Assembly: GCA_013373635.1 (NCBI GenBank)
Contig: JABXHN010000080.1
Location: 1 to 57,271 of the forward strand
Direction of reading: 5' to 3'
DNA: 57,271 nt
Source of the DNA: Flavobacteriaceae bacterium
GTDB lineage: Bacteria; Bacteroidota; Bacteroidia; Flavobacteriales; Flavobacteriaceae
The notes below the pieces were generated by a model, which saw only the letters and a program-made list of their open reading frames with translations, was not told where the DNA came from and searched no databases. Of this stretch, positions 17,834 to 27,300 are shown piece by piece. The position numbers and the translations under genes were made by a program. The number at the start of each line of letters is the position of its first letter. Position 1 is the stretch's first letter.

Positions 17834-19453
17834 TTAGTTGGAGCTAACCAATTTAAGTAGCTCTTTATCGTGTTGTGGTCCAACATGTGACTTCACATTA
17901 AAGAACATCGTTTGTGTTTTCTTTTGGTCATAGGTAGGCCATTCGATTAATTGATCGTGATTAGGATTTCCATTACGAGCAAAATTAATCCAAGCACCGC
18001 TCACTTGCTTGGCTACTGCATCGGTGTTTTCATTACTACCTCCAGTCATTCCATAGCACTCCGCTACATTGTCAAAAACAAAAGGCAGTTCAAAACAGTG
18101 CATCGATTTGTATTTTCCTCCAAAAACAGGAGAAGACCATTCAAAGAAATACATATAGACATCTGCACCGTCTTTTATACTTGATTTGACATTAGCTTGA
18201 TGAACGGCTCCTGGTCTAAATAGTAAATCAACATCTACGAGATCCCCTGGGTTTTCAAGATGAGGATAGGCTTTCTTTACCGCTTTTTTATAAGCGTCTG
18301 CCTTGTCTTTGTATTGCTGGGCAATAAACTCATCTACTTTTGCTTGATCATTATTTGGAATTCCTCTCCACAGCGTGGTAAAGAATTCGTTTTTAACGGT
18401 TCCAATCATCAGTGGAATGTCTTTTGAGAGCTCAAGAGACTCTGCATCTAAGATGTCATGAGGAAGTACCGCTCCATCGACAGAAGGTCCCCAATTGTAT
18501 CCAAAAACTCCAGTATCGGTTCCAGTTGCTCTAAGGCGTTCGTTGATAGTTTGAATCGCTTTATTACCTGCAATTCTCAAATCTTCCCAAGGAATGGTTT
18601 GGATTTGATCTACAGTTGACGCATCGAGTCCTAAATTCTTAAGTACTTCTTCTGTAACGGCACGAGTGGTTTCAGTCGTTGCAGAGGCTCCTCTAAAAGC
18701 TCCTGATTGATTAATGGCCTTGTGAAACAATCCATGGGCAGAAGGCATCGCCATCAACGCATTGACTTTAGCTCCTCCTCCTGATTGACCAAAGATGGTC
18801 ACATTGTCAGGATCTCCTCCAAAGTTTTCAATATTGTTTTTGACCCAAGTGAGTGCCGCCTGCATATCGAGTAATGACTGGTTGGCAGAATGCTTGTATT
18901 TCTCGCCATATGCAGAGAGGTCTAAAAATCCTAATATGTTTAATCGGTGATTAATCGATACTACCACAACATCTCCATTTTTACTCAAGTTTTTTCCATC
19001 GTAAGAAGGCAGTTCTTCACTAGATCCAGCAGTAAATCCACCTCCGTGAATCCAAAACATAACTGGTCTTTTCTTTCCGTCTGTAATACTCGGTGTCCAA
19101 ACGTTTAAAACTTGATTGTTTTCTCCTGGATATCCCCAAGAGTGATTAAAGACAAATTCAGATTCGTCATTAGCAACCGCTGTTGGGGTCATCAAATGAG
19201 CTACAGGTCCGTAAACCAATGCGGAGCGAATGCCCTCCCAATTAGCAGGTGGTTGTGGATCTTCAAATCGTTTTGATTGAGCATAAGGAATTCCTTTGTA
19301 GGTGTAAATCCCTTCTTGAATTAATCCACGAACCCTCCCGTGATTCGTATTTGCAACAGCAATGTCATTTCCGAATGAAACATTTTGTGCCCAGAGACTG
19401 CTGCAACTAAAAAGAAATGCAGCTACAATTGAAAATAGGTGTTTGTTTGACAT
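17834..19453 (-). CDS. Type-B carboxylesterase, exported
   Basis: A 539-residue carboxylesterase with a cleavable signal peptide (MSNKHLFSIVAAFLFSCSSLWAQ). The triad is S224 in FGQSGGG, E356 in TVKNEFFT and H452 in MHCFELPF, with an HGGGFTAGS oxyanion motif (about 136-144). The family hydrolyses carboxylic esters; the natural substrate is unknown. It is divergent from the Nudix-family regulator at 19601 and their shared 147-bp region holds a 15-bp palindrome (19531-19545) also found, in variant form, before the rhamnosidase operon. Control by that regulator is therefore plausible. A second esterase gene lies downstream behind a terminator hairpin. Confidence 0.87.
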   Translation of the reverse strand: MSNKHLFSIVAAFLFSCSSLWAQNVSFGNDIAVANTNHGRVRGLIQEGIYTYKGIPYAQSKRFEDPQPPANWEGIRSALVYGPVAHLMTPTAVANDESEFVFNHSWGYPGENNQVLNVWTPSITDGKKRPVMFWIHGGGFTAGSSEELPSYDGKNLSKNGDVVVVSINHRLNILGFLDLSAYGEKYKHSANQSLLDMQAALTWVKNNIENFGGDPDNVTIFGQSGGGAKVNALMAMPSAHGLFHKAINQSGAFRGASATTETTRAVTEEVLKNLGLDASTVDQIQTIPWEDLRIAGNKAIQTINERLRATGTDTGVFGYNWGPSVDGAVLPHDILDAESLELSKDIPLMIGTVKNEFFTTLWRGIPNNDQAKVDEFIAQQYKDKADAYKKAVKKAYPHLENPGDLVDVDLLFRPGAVHQANVKSSIKDGADVYMYFFEWSSPVFGGKYKSMHCFELPFVFDNVAECYGMTGGSNENTDAVAKQVSGAWINFARNGNPNHDQLIEWPTYDQKKTQTMFFNVKSHVGPQHDKELLKLVSSN

Positions 19454-19530
19454 AGTATAGTAGGTTATTAAATTTTAGTAATTGGTATTTTTTAAAAAAT
19501 TTAAATACTTTAAGAACAACTAACAATATA

Positions 19531-19545
19531 GTGTAATAGTTACAC
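19531..19545. promoter_or_regulatory. Palindromic operator candidate GTGTAATAGTTACAC
   Basis: Arms GTGTAA and TTACAC flank a 3-base centre, in the region between the exported carboxylesterase and the divergent Nudix-family regulator. Sites of the same 15-bp GTGT-N7-ACAC form occur at 28027-28041 and 34702-34716. Location beside the regulator's own gene suggests autoregulation. Confidence 0.5.
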
Positions 19546-19600
19546 AATATAACATTTATTTTGATATTTTTCACTAACTTGCACTACCAAATCAACATGC

Positions 19601-20344
19601 ATGAAATCAATTAGTTATTTAAGTCACTTGTCGGTCGATAATGTGATTTTTGGATATCACAACAAACAGCTCAAGGTGCTCTTAATGAAACTTCGAAACA
19701 ACGGTCATTGGATGTTACCAGGAGGTTTTGTGAAGGAGGATGAATCAATTTTAAATGCTGCTAAACGCGTTGCTCACGAGCGCACAGGTCTTGATCAATT
19801 GTATTTAAATCAATTCAAAACCTATGGTGATCCTCAAAGAAACAAGGATTCTAGAATTGAAAAACAAAAAGTTTATCAGAAATATACCTTTGATCAAAAG
19901 GAAGTCAATATTGTCGATTCTTATTTTGTGTCTATTGGTTATTACACTTTAACTGAGTTTTCTAAAGTTGAAATTCAATTAGGACCAGTTGATGAAGATT
20001 GTCAGTGGTTTGCATTAGATGAAATACCACATCTACTCTATGATCACAATCAACTGATTAAGGATGCCTTAATAGCACTTCGTTTTCATGTGGATCACTA
20101 TCCTATTGGTAAAAAACTACTCGAAAAGAAATTTACCATGCCTGAGATACAAGCATTGTACGAGACCATTTTAGAAAAGTCTATCGATCGCAGAAATTTC
20201 TCCAAGAAGATCATGAAGTCAGGTATTCTCATTAAACTCGATGAGCAGCGTAATATAGGTGCTCATAGAGCTCCCTATTTATATACCTTCCACGAAGAAA
20301 AATACGCTGAAGCACTTCAAAATGGGATTGCTTCATTCTTTTAA
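19601..20344 (+). CDS. Nudix-domain transcriptional regulator (NrtR/AraR-like)
   Basis: The 247-residue cytoplasmic protein has an N-terminal Nudix domain (1-150) and a C-terminal winged-helix part (about 155-247). The Nudix box at 42-64 keeps G42, E48, R56 and E60 but lacks two of the conserved glutamates (V57 and R61 in RVAHERTGL), so hydrolysis is unlikely and the domain probably senses a sugar or nucleotide ligand. Proteins of this build act as sugar-responsive repressors in Bacteroidetes (AraR of Bacteroides is one) and as NrtR elsewhere. It is followed after 9 bp by an esterase gene and is divergent from a carboxylesterase. The ligand is unknown; arabinose, rhamnose or xylose derivatives are options given the neighbours. 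Confidence 0.75.
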   Translation: MKSISYLSHLSVDNVIFGYHNKQLKVLLMKLRNNGHWMLPGGFVKEDESILNAAKRVAHERTGLDQLYLNQFKTYGDPQRNKDSRIEKQKVYQKYTFDQKEVNIVDSYFVSIGYYTLTEFSKVEIQLGPVDEDCQWFALDEIPHLLYDHNQLIKDALIALRFHVDHYPIGKKLLEKKFTMPEIQALYETILEKSIDRRNFSKKIMKSGILIKLDEQRNIGAHRAPYLYTFHEEKYAEALQNGIASFF

Positions 20345-20353
20345 ATTTTTAAA

Positions 20354-21373
20354 ATGAAAAAAATACTTCTACTTCTCGTTTTTGTTTCAACGACTTTATT
20401 CGCACAAAATAAAGGAAGAGTTGTTCTCGATAGTTTGTATTCTAAAGTATTGGAGAATAAAATGGGGGAATCTCCCAAAAGAGCAGTAGCTGTATATTTA
20501 CCACCTAATTACGATTCTACGAAACAATCGTATCCTGTTATCTATTTCTTACATGGATTTTTTGGAGATCACACTGTTTTAAATGAATTTTCAGAAGTGT
20601 TAGATCATGCCATTGAGCAAAAGAAAATCAAGCCATTTATATTGGTTGTAAGTGATCAAAAGACTAGTTATTTCGGAAGTTTTTATTCGAACTCTAAGGA
20701 CTTTGGGAGATGGGAAGATTTTACGGCCTTTGATTTAGTTTCCTATATGGATACTAATTACAGAACTATCAAAAATGCTTCAAGTAGAGGTATTACGGGT
20801 CATAGCATGGGAGGATATGGCGCTTTAAAAATTGCAATGCGACACCCCGATGTTTTTAGTAGTGTGTACGCTATCAGTCCCGGTGCCTTAGATGTAGTTC
20901 GGGAATACGGACCTAATAGTGATACTTTTAAAGTATTATCAACCTACAATTCATACGAGGATATTAAACCATCTCATTATTTTTCATTAGTGATGTTAGC
21001 ATTTGCAAAATCTTGGTCTTCCAATGCCAATCGCCCCCCTTTTTATTGTGATATGCCTTTTGAATATCAAGGAGATGAATTAATTGTTCACAAAGAAATA
21101 CTGGAGAAGTGGCAAAAGAATATGCCGGTATATATGTTAGAGGATAATTTAGAAAATCTACAAAAACTTACTGCGATTAAAATGGATTGGGGGAGAAATG
21201 CAGGACTTCGTTTTACGCAACAATGTGAAATGTTTAGTCAGCGTTTAGAGAATTTGGGAATTAAGCATTTTGCTGAAGAATATATTGGGACTCATACCAG
21301 TGGGATCTATACTATGGACGGTAGAATTCCAAATTCAGTACTTCCTTTTTTCAATGATTATCTGAAGTTTTAG
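20354..21373 (+). CDS. Exported esterase of the esterase D/feruloyl-esterase-like family
   Basis: A 339-residue alpha/beta hydrolase with signal peptide MKKILLLLVFVSTTLFAQ. The family hallmark is clear: YLPPNYDSTKQSYPVIYFLHGFFGD (read as two short motifs) and nucleophile S151 in GHSMGGYGALK. The late HTSGIYT supplies the likely catalytic His. Members include feruloyl and acetylxylan esterases and S-formylglutathione hydrolase; the exported form in a carbohydrate cluster favours removal of acyl or phenolic groups from glycans. It is cotranscribed with the Nudix regulator. The 3' end overlaps the convergent gene by 23 bp. Substrate not determined. Confidence 0.8.
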   Translation: MKKILLLLVFVSTTLFAQNKGRVVLDSLYSKVLENKMGESPKRAVAVYLPPNYDSTKQSYPVIYFLHGFFGDHTVLNEFSEVLDHAIEQKKIKPFILVVSDQKTSYFGSFYSNSKDFGRWEDFTAFDLVSYMDTNYRTIKNASSRGITGHSMGGYGALKIAMRHPDVFSSVYAISPGALDVVREYGPNSDTFKVLSTYNSYEDIKPSHYFSLVMLAFAKSWSSNANRPPFYCDMPFEYQGDELIVHKEILEKWQKNMPVYMLEDNLENLQKLTAIKMDWGRNAGLRFTQQCEMFSQRLENLGIKHFAEEYIGTHTSGIYTMDGRIPNSVLPFFNDYLKF

Positions 21374-21710
21374 ATAAGCTTAGGTGACGATATTTTCGGT
21401 ATTCTTCAGGGTCAATTTCCATCATCAAAAAGATAGAAGACAATGTCTTTCCATGAGGGTCTAAAGCCAAAGATCGCGTAACCCCTGAATACAAAGCAGC
21501 TTCCAAAACAAAATTAAATGCGTGAAGATGAGGTAATTCATAACGAGTAACCGACCCTTTGATACGTTCATTAAAATAGCTTTTTACTTTTTCTTCAGTA
21601 ATTTGTTTTTTTAAAAACAAATAATCCAATTCATTGTATGGGATGAGTGACAAATTTGAAATGTTTCCTTTATCACCTGCTCTTGAATGTGCTATATCAC
21701 CTAATTTCAT
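21351..21710 (-). CDS. AtuA C-terminal-like small protein
   Basis: A 119-residue cytoplasmic protein that begins MKLGDIAHSRAGDKGNISN, the signature opening of the ferredoxin-fold C-terminal domain found in AtuA-type proteins (HSRAGDKGN is highly characteristic). In many proteobacteria this segment is fused to the larger AtuA domain; here it is a separate gene whose ATG overlaps the AtuA stop by 4 bp (ATGA), which fits a two-subunit enzyme. Biochemical activity is not established for this pair. It is the last gene of the rhamnosidase operon. Confidence 0.82.
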   Translation of the reverse strand: MKLGDIAHSRAGDKGNISNLSLIPYNELDYLFLKKQITEEKVKSYFNERIKGSVTRYELPHLHAFNFVLEAALYSGVTRSLALDPHGKTLSSIFLMMEIDPEEYRKYRHLSLSKTSDNH

Positions 21711-23056
21711 GATTCAATAGTTTTGGTGGTGAGTTGAATAGTTGGTAAATTTTCATCAATTAGAATTGATTGGACTGCGATAATTTCTTTAACGCTTTTG
21801 GAGGCGCCTCCACCAGCAGCTGGGCCATTAGTATACAGCGCTTCTACTTGTTGTCCTACCGTGATTGCTTCTTCTTTAGTTTTAGTTCGTAGCGCGACTC
21901 TTATTCGAATCTCGTTTGGACTTTCCTCCACCTGATCTTTTGAAAGCGAATTGACACCGATGAGGTCATAGTTAGCATCGTACTTGCTCAAACCTAAATG
22001 ATGTAGTTTGCTTTTGATGATTTTTAAAGCGAGACTTGCTCTTTCTTTTGCTTGATATCCACCATAACTCATCTGTCCTTCACCGATATAACCGTCTTTA
22101 TAGCCTAGAGAAACTTTTAGCTTCCCTGTTTTGTTTGCGCCCGTTGCTCCGCTGATCTCAACTTGATTTGAAGCTAATTCTCTAAATCGAACAGATGAAA
22201 AATCAGCAATGACATCTGGAGTGATATAATTTTTTGGATCGTGTATTTCGTAAAGTAATTGTTCAGTGCAGGTTGCTTTGTTAATGATTCCTCCACTATT
22301 GGGGACCTTTGTTATTGTGTAATGTCCATCCGAAGTAACTTTAGCAATTGGAAAACCGATTGCTTCAGGATTGGGCACTTGTTTCTTGTCTAAATCATTA
22401 AAATAGCCTCCGCATACTTGAGCTGCACATTCTAATAAATGTCCCATTGCAGTAGCCTTACCTAATAAATCGCTGTTGTCAATATCCCAATTGAATTCAT
22501 AAAACAGAGGTGCCATAAATATAGCGGGATCGGCAACTCTTCCAGTAATGATAATGTCAGCATCTAATTTTAATGCTTCTACAATAGGCCGAAGCCCCAA
22601 ATATGCATTAGCAGATACGAGTTGATTTTTTAGTACTGATATGGAATCCCCACTTTCTATAAGTTTGTAATCTTGATCATTGATGGCATTGATTACATCA
22701 TCTCCACTAATTGCAACCACCTTTAGTTTTTTTATTTTTAATTGCTTAGCGAGTTCAATTATTTTGTCAACTGCTGCTATGGGATTAGCAGCACCCATAT
22801 TTGAGATGATTTTAATGTTTTTTTTAACACAAATAGGAAGTACTGCTTTGATTCTTTCTTCTAAAAGTGGATCGTAACCTAGTTGAGGATCTTTCAGTTT
22901 TTGAAGCTGTGCTAGAGCAATAGTGCGTTCAGCTAAGCATTCAAAAATTAAGTAATCGATAGTTCCTTCTTCTGCTAATTGAACTGCGGGTTGAATAAGA
23001 TCACCAGAATAACCAGCTCCCGAACCAATTCGTATGGATCTTTTACTCATTTTCAT
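21707..23056 (-). CDS. AtuA family protein (DUF1446), N-terminal large domain
   Basis: The 449-residue protein starts with RIGSGAGYSGDLIQPAVQL and TIDYLIFECLAERT, which are the family hallmarks, and ends near AAGGGASKSVKEI. The name derives from acyclic terpene utilisation in Pseudomonas, but the reaction is unproven and the family occurs widely in genomes with no terpene pathway. It carries no signal peptide. It sits 1 bp after a CitMHS transporter gene and overlaps the small AtuA-like gene by 4 bp. The transporter pairing suggests the substrate is a di- or tricarboxylate or similar acid. A second ATG (23050) is a possible alternative start. Confidence 0.82.
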   Translation of the reverse strand: MKMSKRSIRIGSGAGYSGDLIQPAVQLAEEGTIDYLIFECLAERTIALAQLQKLKDPQLGYDPLLEERIKAVLPICVKKNIKIISNMGAANPIAAVDKIIELAKQLKIKKLKVVAISGDDVINAINDQDYKLIESGDSISVLKNQLVSANAYLGLRPIVEALKLDADIIITGRVADPAIFMAPLFYEFNWDIDNSDLLGKATAMGHLLECAAQVCGGYFNDLDKKQVPNPEAIGFPIAKVTSDGHYTITKVPNSGGIINKATCTEQLLYEIHDPKNYITPDVIADFSSVRFRELASNQVEISGATGANKTGKLKVSLGYKDGYIGEGQMSYGGYQAKERASLALKIIKSKLHHLGLSKYDANYDLIGVNSLSKDQVEESPNEIRIRVALRTKTKEEAITVGQQVEALYTNGPAAGGGASKSVKEIIAVQSILIDENLPTIQLTTKTIES

Positions 23057-23057
23057 A

Positions 23058-24338
23058 TTATAAGGGTAAGTAACCTAAAAGTATGGAACTAATAGTCATC
23101 ACTAGGCTAATTAAAAACGCATACTTGAATGTAAATTTTTGATGTTGTGCTAAATCAATACCACATAGACCAATTAATAAAAAGGTAGAAGAGGTGAGAG
23201 GGCTTAGAGGAAAACCAGTGGTCATTTGTCCCATCAGGGAAGCATGTGCCATTTGAATAGGGGTGATGTCCATGGTAGATCCAACCTCTGACAATACTGG
23301 GAGTACGCCAAAATAAAAGGAGTCGGGGTCAAAAAACAAACTCAAGGGCATACTTATTACACCTAGAATCGCAGGAATATGAGTTCCCAATTGTTGTGGA
23401 GTTACAGCAACAATTCCGCCAGCAAGTTCATTGATCATTCCAGATTCTTTTAAGATACCTGTAAAGATACCAGCAGCAATAAGTAGACTTGCCATTAGTA
23501 AGGCTGATTTTGCATGAGAATCGATGCGTTCTTTTTGTTCTTTTAGTTTAGGAAAATTGATGCTTAACGCCAATACAGTACCCAACATAAAAATTATAGC
23601 TGGAGGTAAAATTCCTTTTACTAGACAGTAGATAACTACAATAGTGAGAAGAATATTAATACTAAAATAGATTCGGTCCTTTCTGGTTAGTTTACTAGTA
23701 GGATGAATTTCATTGGTTGATGTCGCTTGGTAATTTAATCTTTTGGCTTCTTTTTTTCCTAAAAAAGCAGCTATTAGTAAGACAGATGCAATTCCTATTA
23801 GTTGAGGTACCATTAAAGATTGGTATAAGGTAGCGACCTCTAAATTAAGTGCAGATGCTGCTCTTAGTGTTGGTCCACCCCAAGGTACCATATTCATGGT
23901 TCCAGCTCCTAATGCAACAACAGCAGCTAAGATTCTTTTGTCCATTTGGAGTTCTTCGAACAGCGGTAGCATTGCGGGAATTGCAATTAAAAAGGTGACT
24001 GCTCCAGATCCATCGAGATGAACTAACATTGCTAAAATGGCTGTTCCTACGGTTATTTTAATGGGATTTTTGCCAACTTTTTTTAAGATGATTTCAATGA
24101 TGGGTTGAAACATTTTTGCATCGGTTAGAACTCCAAAAAATAGTATCGCAAAAATAAACATGGCTGTTATTGGAGCGATGTTTTTAATGCCACTGATTGC
24201 AAAATTTGCAGTTTCTGAGCCATATCCTGCTAATAAAGCACCTGCAATTGGTACCACAATGAGCGCTGTTAAAGCAGAAGTGATTCTAGTAAGAATTAGA
24301 ATCAATAGTGCTACTATTATAAAAATGGCTGTTAACAT
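23058..24338 (-). CDS. CitMHS family transporter (citrate/hydroxy-acid symporter-like)
   Basis: A 426-residue integral membrane protein with about 11-12 hydrophobic segments beginning at residue 2. The text [20 protein letters not shown] and [16 protein letters not shown] (about 110-165) matches the CitMHS family, which takes up citrate-metal complexes or other carboxylates by proton symport. [11 protein letters not shown] near the end is also typical. It lies 30 bp after the rhamnosidase gene and directly before the AtuA genes on the same strand. Given this, it may import the acid that AtuA handles; the actual solute is unknown. Confidence 0.85.
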   Translation of the reverse strand: MLTAIFIIVALLILILTRITSALTALIVVPIAGALLAGYGSETANFAISGIKNIAPITAMFIFAILFFGVLTDAKMFQPIIEIILKKVGKNPIKITVGTAILAMLVHLDGSGAVTFLIAIPAMLPLFEELQMDKRILAAVVALGAGTMNMVPWGGPTLRAASALNLEVATLYQSLMVPQLIGIASVLLIAAFLGKKEAKRLNYQATSTNEIHPTSKLTRKDRIYFSINILLTIVVIYCLVKGILPPAIIFMLGTVLALSINFPKLKEQKERIDSHAKSALLMASLLIAAGIFTGILKESGMINELAGGIVAVTPQQLGTHIPAILGVISMPLSLFFDPDSFYFGVLPVLSEVGSTMDITPIQMAHASLMGQMTTGFPLSPLTSSTFLLIGLCGIDLAQHQKFTFKYAFLISLVMTISSILLGYLPL

Positions 24339-24368
24339 AGAAGTTGATCTTGTTTACTAATTTATATA

Positions 24369-27300
24369 TTAATTATTTGAAATTACTTTAAAACTGTAAT
24401 TCCCAGATCCTATTTTAAGTTGAATCCTTTCTGATTCACTATCTAAAAGTTGAATTGCAGTTGATTTCTTAAGTTTTTTTCCAGACTCTCTAATATCATT
24501 GATGGAGTTTGCTTTTAAATAAACCGTTGCAGTTGTATTTGCTGGTATACTGATCGTATACAAAGTATGGTCTTCTTTTAATTCCCACTTGCTCTTGATG
24601 GTTCCATGCATGGAATCGTAATGACCTTCGGCCCATTTAAGTTGGTTGTTAGGATCAGGAGTTGGTTTTAAAACGATGGCTTTAAAGGCAACCGCTTTAG
24701 GGTCTCTTTGAATTCCTAAAGAATAGTTTTGCATCCAAGCTCCAATGGCTCCAAAAGAGTAGTGGTTAAAGGAATTCATGGAATTATTTCCTCCAAATCC
24801 ATTTTCAACAGTATAAGAGTTGAGTCGCTCCCAAATTGTTGTTGCTCCATTGACGACTGGATACAGCCAAGAAGGATACTGGTCATTGAGTAGTAGTTGA
24901 TAGGCAATGGCGTCATATCCGTTTTTTGAGAGCGCCTCATTAATAGCAGCAGTTCCAATAAAACCAGTCATTAAAGAGAATTTTGGACGTAGTACTCCAA
25001 GATCATCTTTATTCGATCTGTTGATGGTATTCACCAACATCTCTGCAGCTTTTTTTTCATTGTTACTGTGATAGGTGTTTAAAGCTAGAGGTATCGCATA
25101 AGAGGCTTGAGTGTCTACAATGCTTCCTTTTGTTGGCTTGATATAACCATCAGGTTTAGGGCCTAAAGTAAATGCTTCATAACCGGCACTGACACTTTTA
25201 AAGTTATTTGGGTTGAAATAAGTATTGTTAAAAAAGTCTTTTCGTTCGGTATATTTATTTTTGTATTTGGTTGCATCTTCTGTATATCCGAGAATTTCTG
25301 CGGATTTATAAATAATCTCTAAGTCGTATACTTGATAAGCATTCCACATTGCGGTATTGTCATTTTTTGAGTTTTCTGGGCTGAGCCAGTCACCTAGAGG
25401 TCCCTCGTCTAGGATTCCATCTTCATTTTGTTTACTCTCTAAAAAGTCGACATAGCGCTTCATCGCTGGATAGTGTTCTCTTAAGAGTTCTGTGTTTCCG
25501 TATTGTAGGTAAGTCTCCCAAGCCACCACAACTCCTGCAGATCCCCAAAGGGTTCCTCCAAATCCGCCTCCAACTGGAGCTACATCTGTAAATCGACCAT
25601 TAACAGCTTGGATTTCTCTCATGGCTAAGAGATGTCTTCTTAAAAATTGAGAGGCATCAATCATATAGGTAGCTGTTTTTGAAAAGACATTGATATCTCC
25701 ACTCCAACCCATACGTTCGTTGCGCTGAGGACAATCCGTTGGTATGGACAAAAAATTGGCTCTAGTGGACCAAGCAATATTATCCCATAGTCTGTTGACG
25801 TTTTTGTCGGAAGTCTTGTAGTCAGCTGTGAGTTGATCGACAGAAGAAATGACAATACTCTTTACATGATCAAGAGGAAGTGCTTTTTCGATTCCTGTGA
25901 TTTCAATGTAGCGATATCCGTGAAAGGTAAATCTTGGCTGGATGGTTTCAGCACCTCCTTTTTGAATGTAGATGTCTTGAGCGAGTGCAGCCCTAATATT
26001 CTCCAGCATGATCATGCCCACTTGGTCGCCGTATTCTTTTAGATTAGGGTAGGTAACCTCTGCAAATCGCAGGGTAATTTGAGATCCTTTATTGCCTTGT
26101 TGGAGTCTTATTTTAGGAACCCCAACCATATTCTGTCCCATATCGTATACAAAAACTCCAGGACGAACTTCTTCCACGCTTTGAGCTGTGAGTTCCATAC
26201 TTGGAATAACATTGGTTCCCATTTGTCCTATGAGTTGCATCTCACTAAAATCTAAATCGTATCCAATTCCGGTGGTTGCAGTAGTGTTTTGAAGTGGTAT
26301 TTCTACGCAGCTACTCCAATGGTGGTCATCAAAATCAGCTGAAGTCCATCCTTTTATTGCTTCCTCATCTCTAGCGTCGTAGATCTCCCCTTGAAAGAAA
26401 CTACCTACTTTGATTGGTCCCTCTTTGTAGTACTTCCAATCTTTGTCATTGGAGGTGATGATTTGTTCACTTCCATCTTCATAGCTAATGATTAATTGGC
26501 TCAACAGTGATTGACGATCTCCAAAAAAATTCCAATAATCTTCTCCTGAATAGGTGATGTTTCCACTCCACCATCCTTCTGCCAATAGCGCTCCAAGCAC
26601 ATTGTCTTTTTCAATAAGATCAGTAACATCATAGGTTTGATACATATGTGTTTTATTGTATTGGGTAAGTCCTGGGTTAAAAAGATCTTCACTAATGCGT
26701 TTTCCGTTTAAATAGAGTTCGTAAATTCCACGAGCAGTAGTATAAATTCTAGCCTTAGCTATTTTTTTGTCTTGTTTTTTGAATGAAGTTCTCAAGTGAG
26801 GCACTGCATTTTTACTTGGGTTAGCAATCATTAGTTCGTTCTTAGTTCCACCGACTACATAACTGTTGTTGTGAATTTTGATGTCCTTAAAGATTCCTTT
26901 ATAGTTGCTTAATTCTTCTTCGAACAAGGTATTGCTGGGTTCTCTTTTGTTTTTGATTTTGAGATCTGAGAAATAAGCTTTTTGATTGGCCTGCGTTTTA
27001 AAACCTATATCGGCAAGCATCGGAAAACTGATGTAATCATGTCCTTTTCCAATAGGATTTAAGTTAAAAGCGTTGTTGGCATAAGGAGATGAAGATGTAG
27101 CTTTATTTAATTTGAAATCATTGATGTAAAAATCAAATCCTCCCATTCCTCCGTCAATTACAATCTGATGTTGGTGATAGGCATTGGTTTGATTAATGAT
27201 ATCTGTTGGAATCTCAAAGCTTTTAAAAGGAATGTCTTCTTTGTCTTGCTGGTCGTATCCAACTCTATAGATATGGAGTTTAGCTTTACTTGAATTGTCT

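Noticed and set aside
25661-26692. Open frames within the rhamnosidase gene on either strand
   Set aside because: They are out-of-frame shadows of GH78 with no start signals or recognisable domains.
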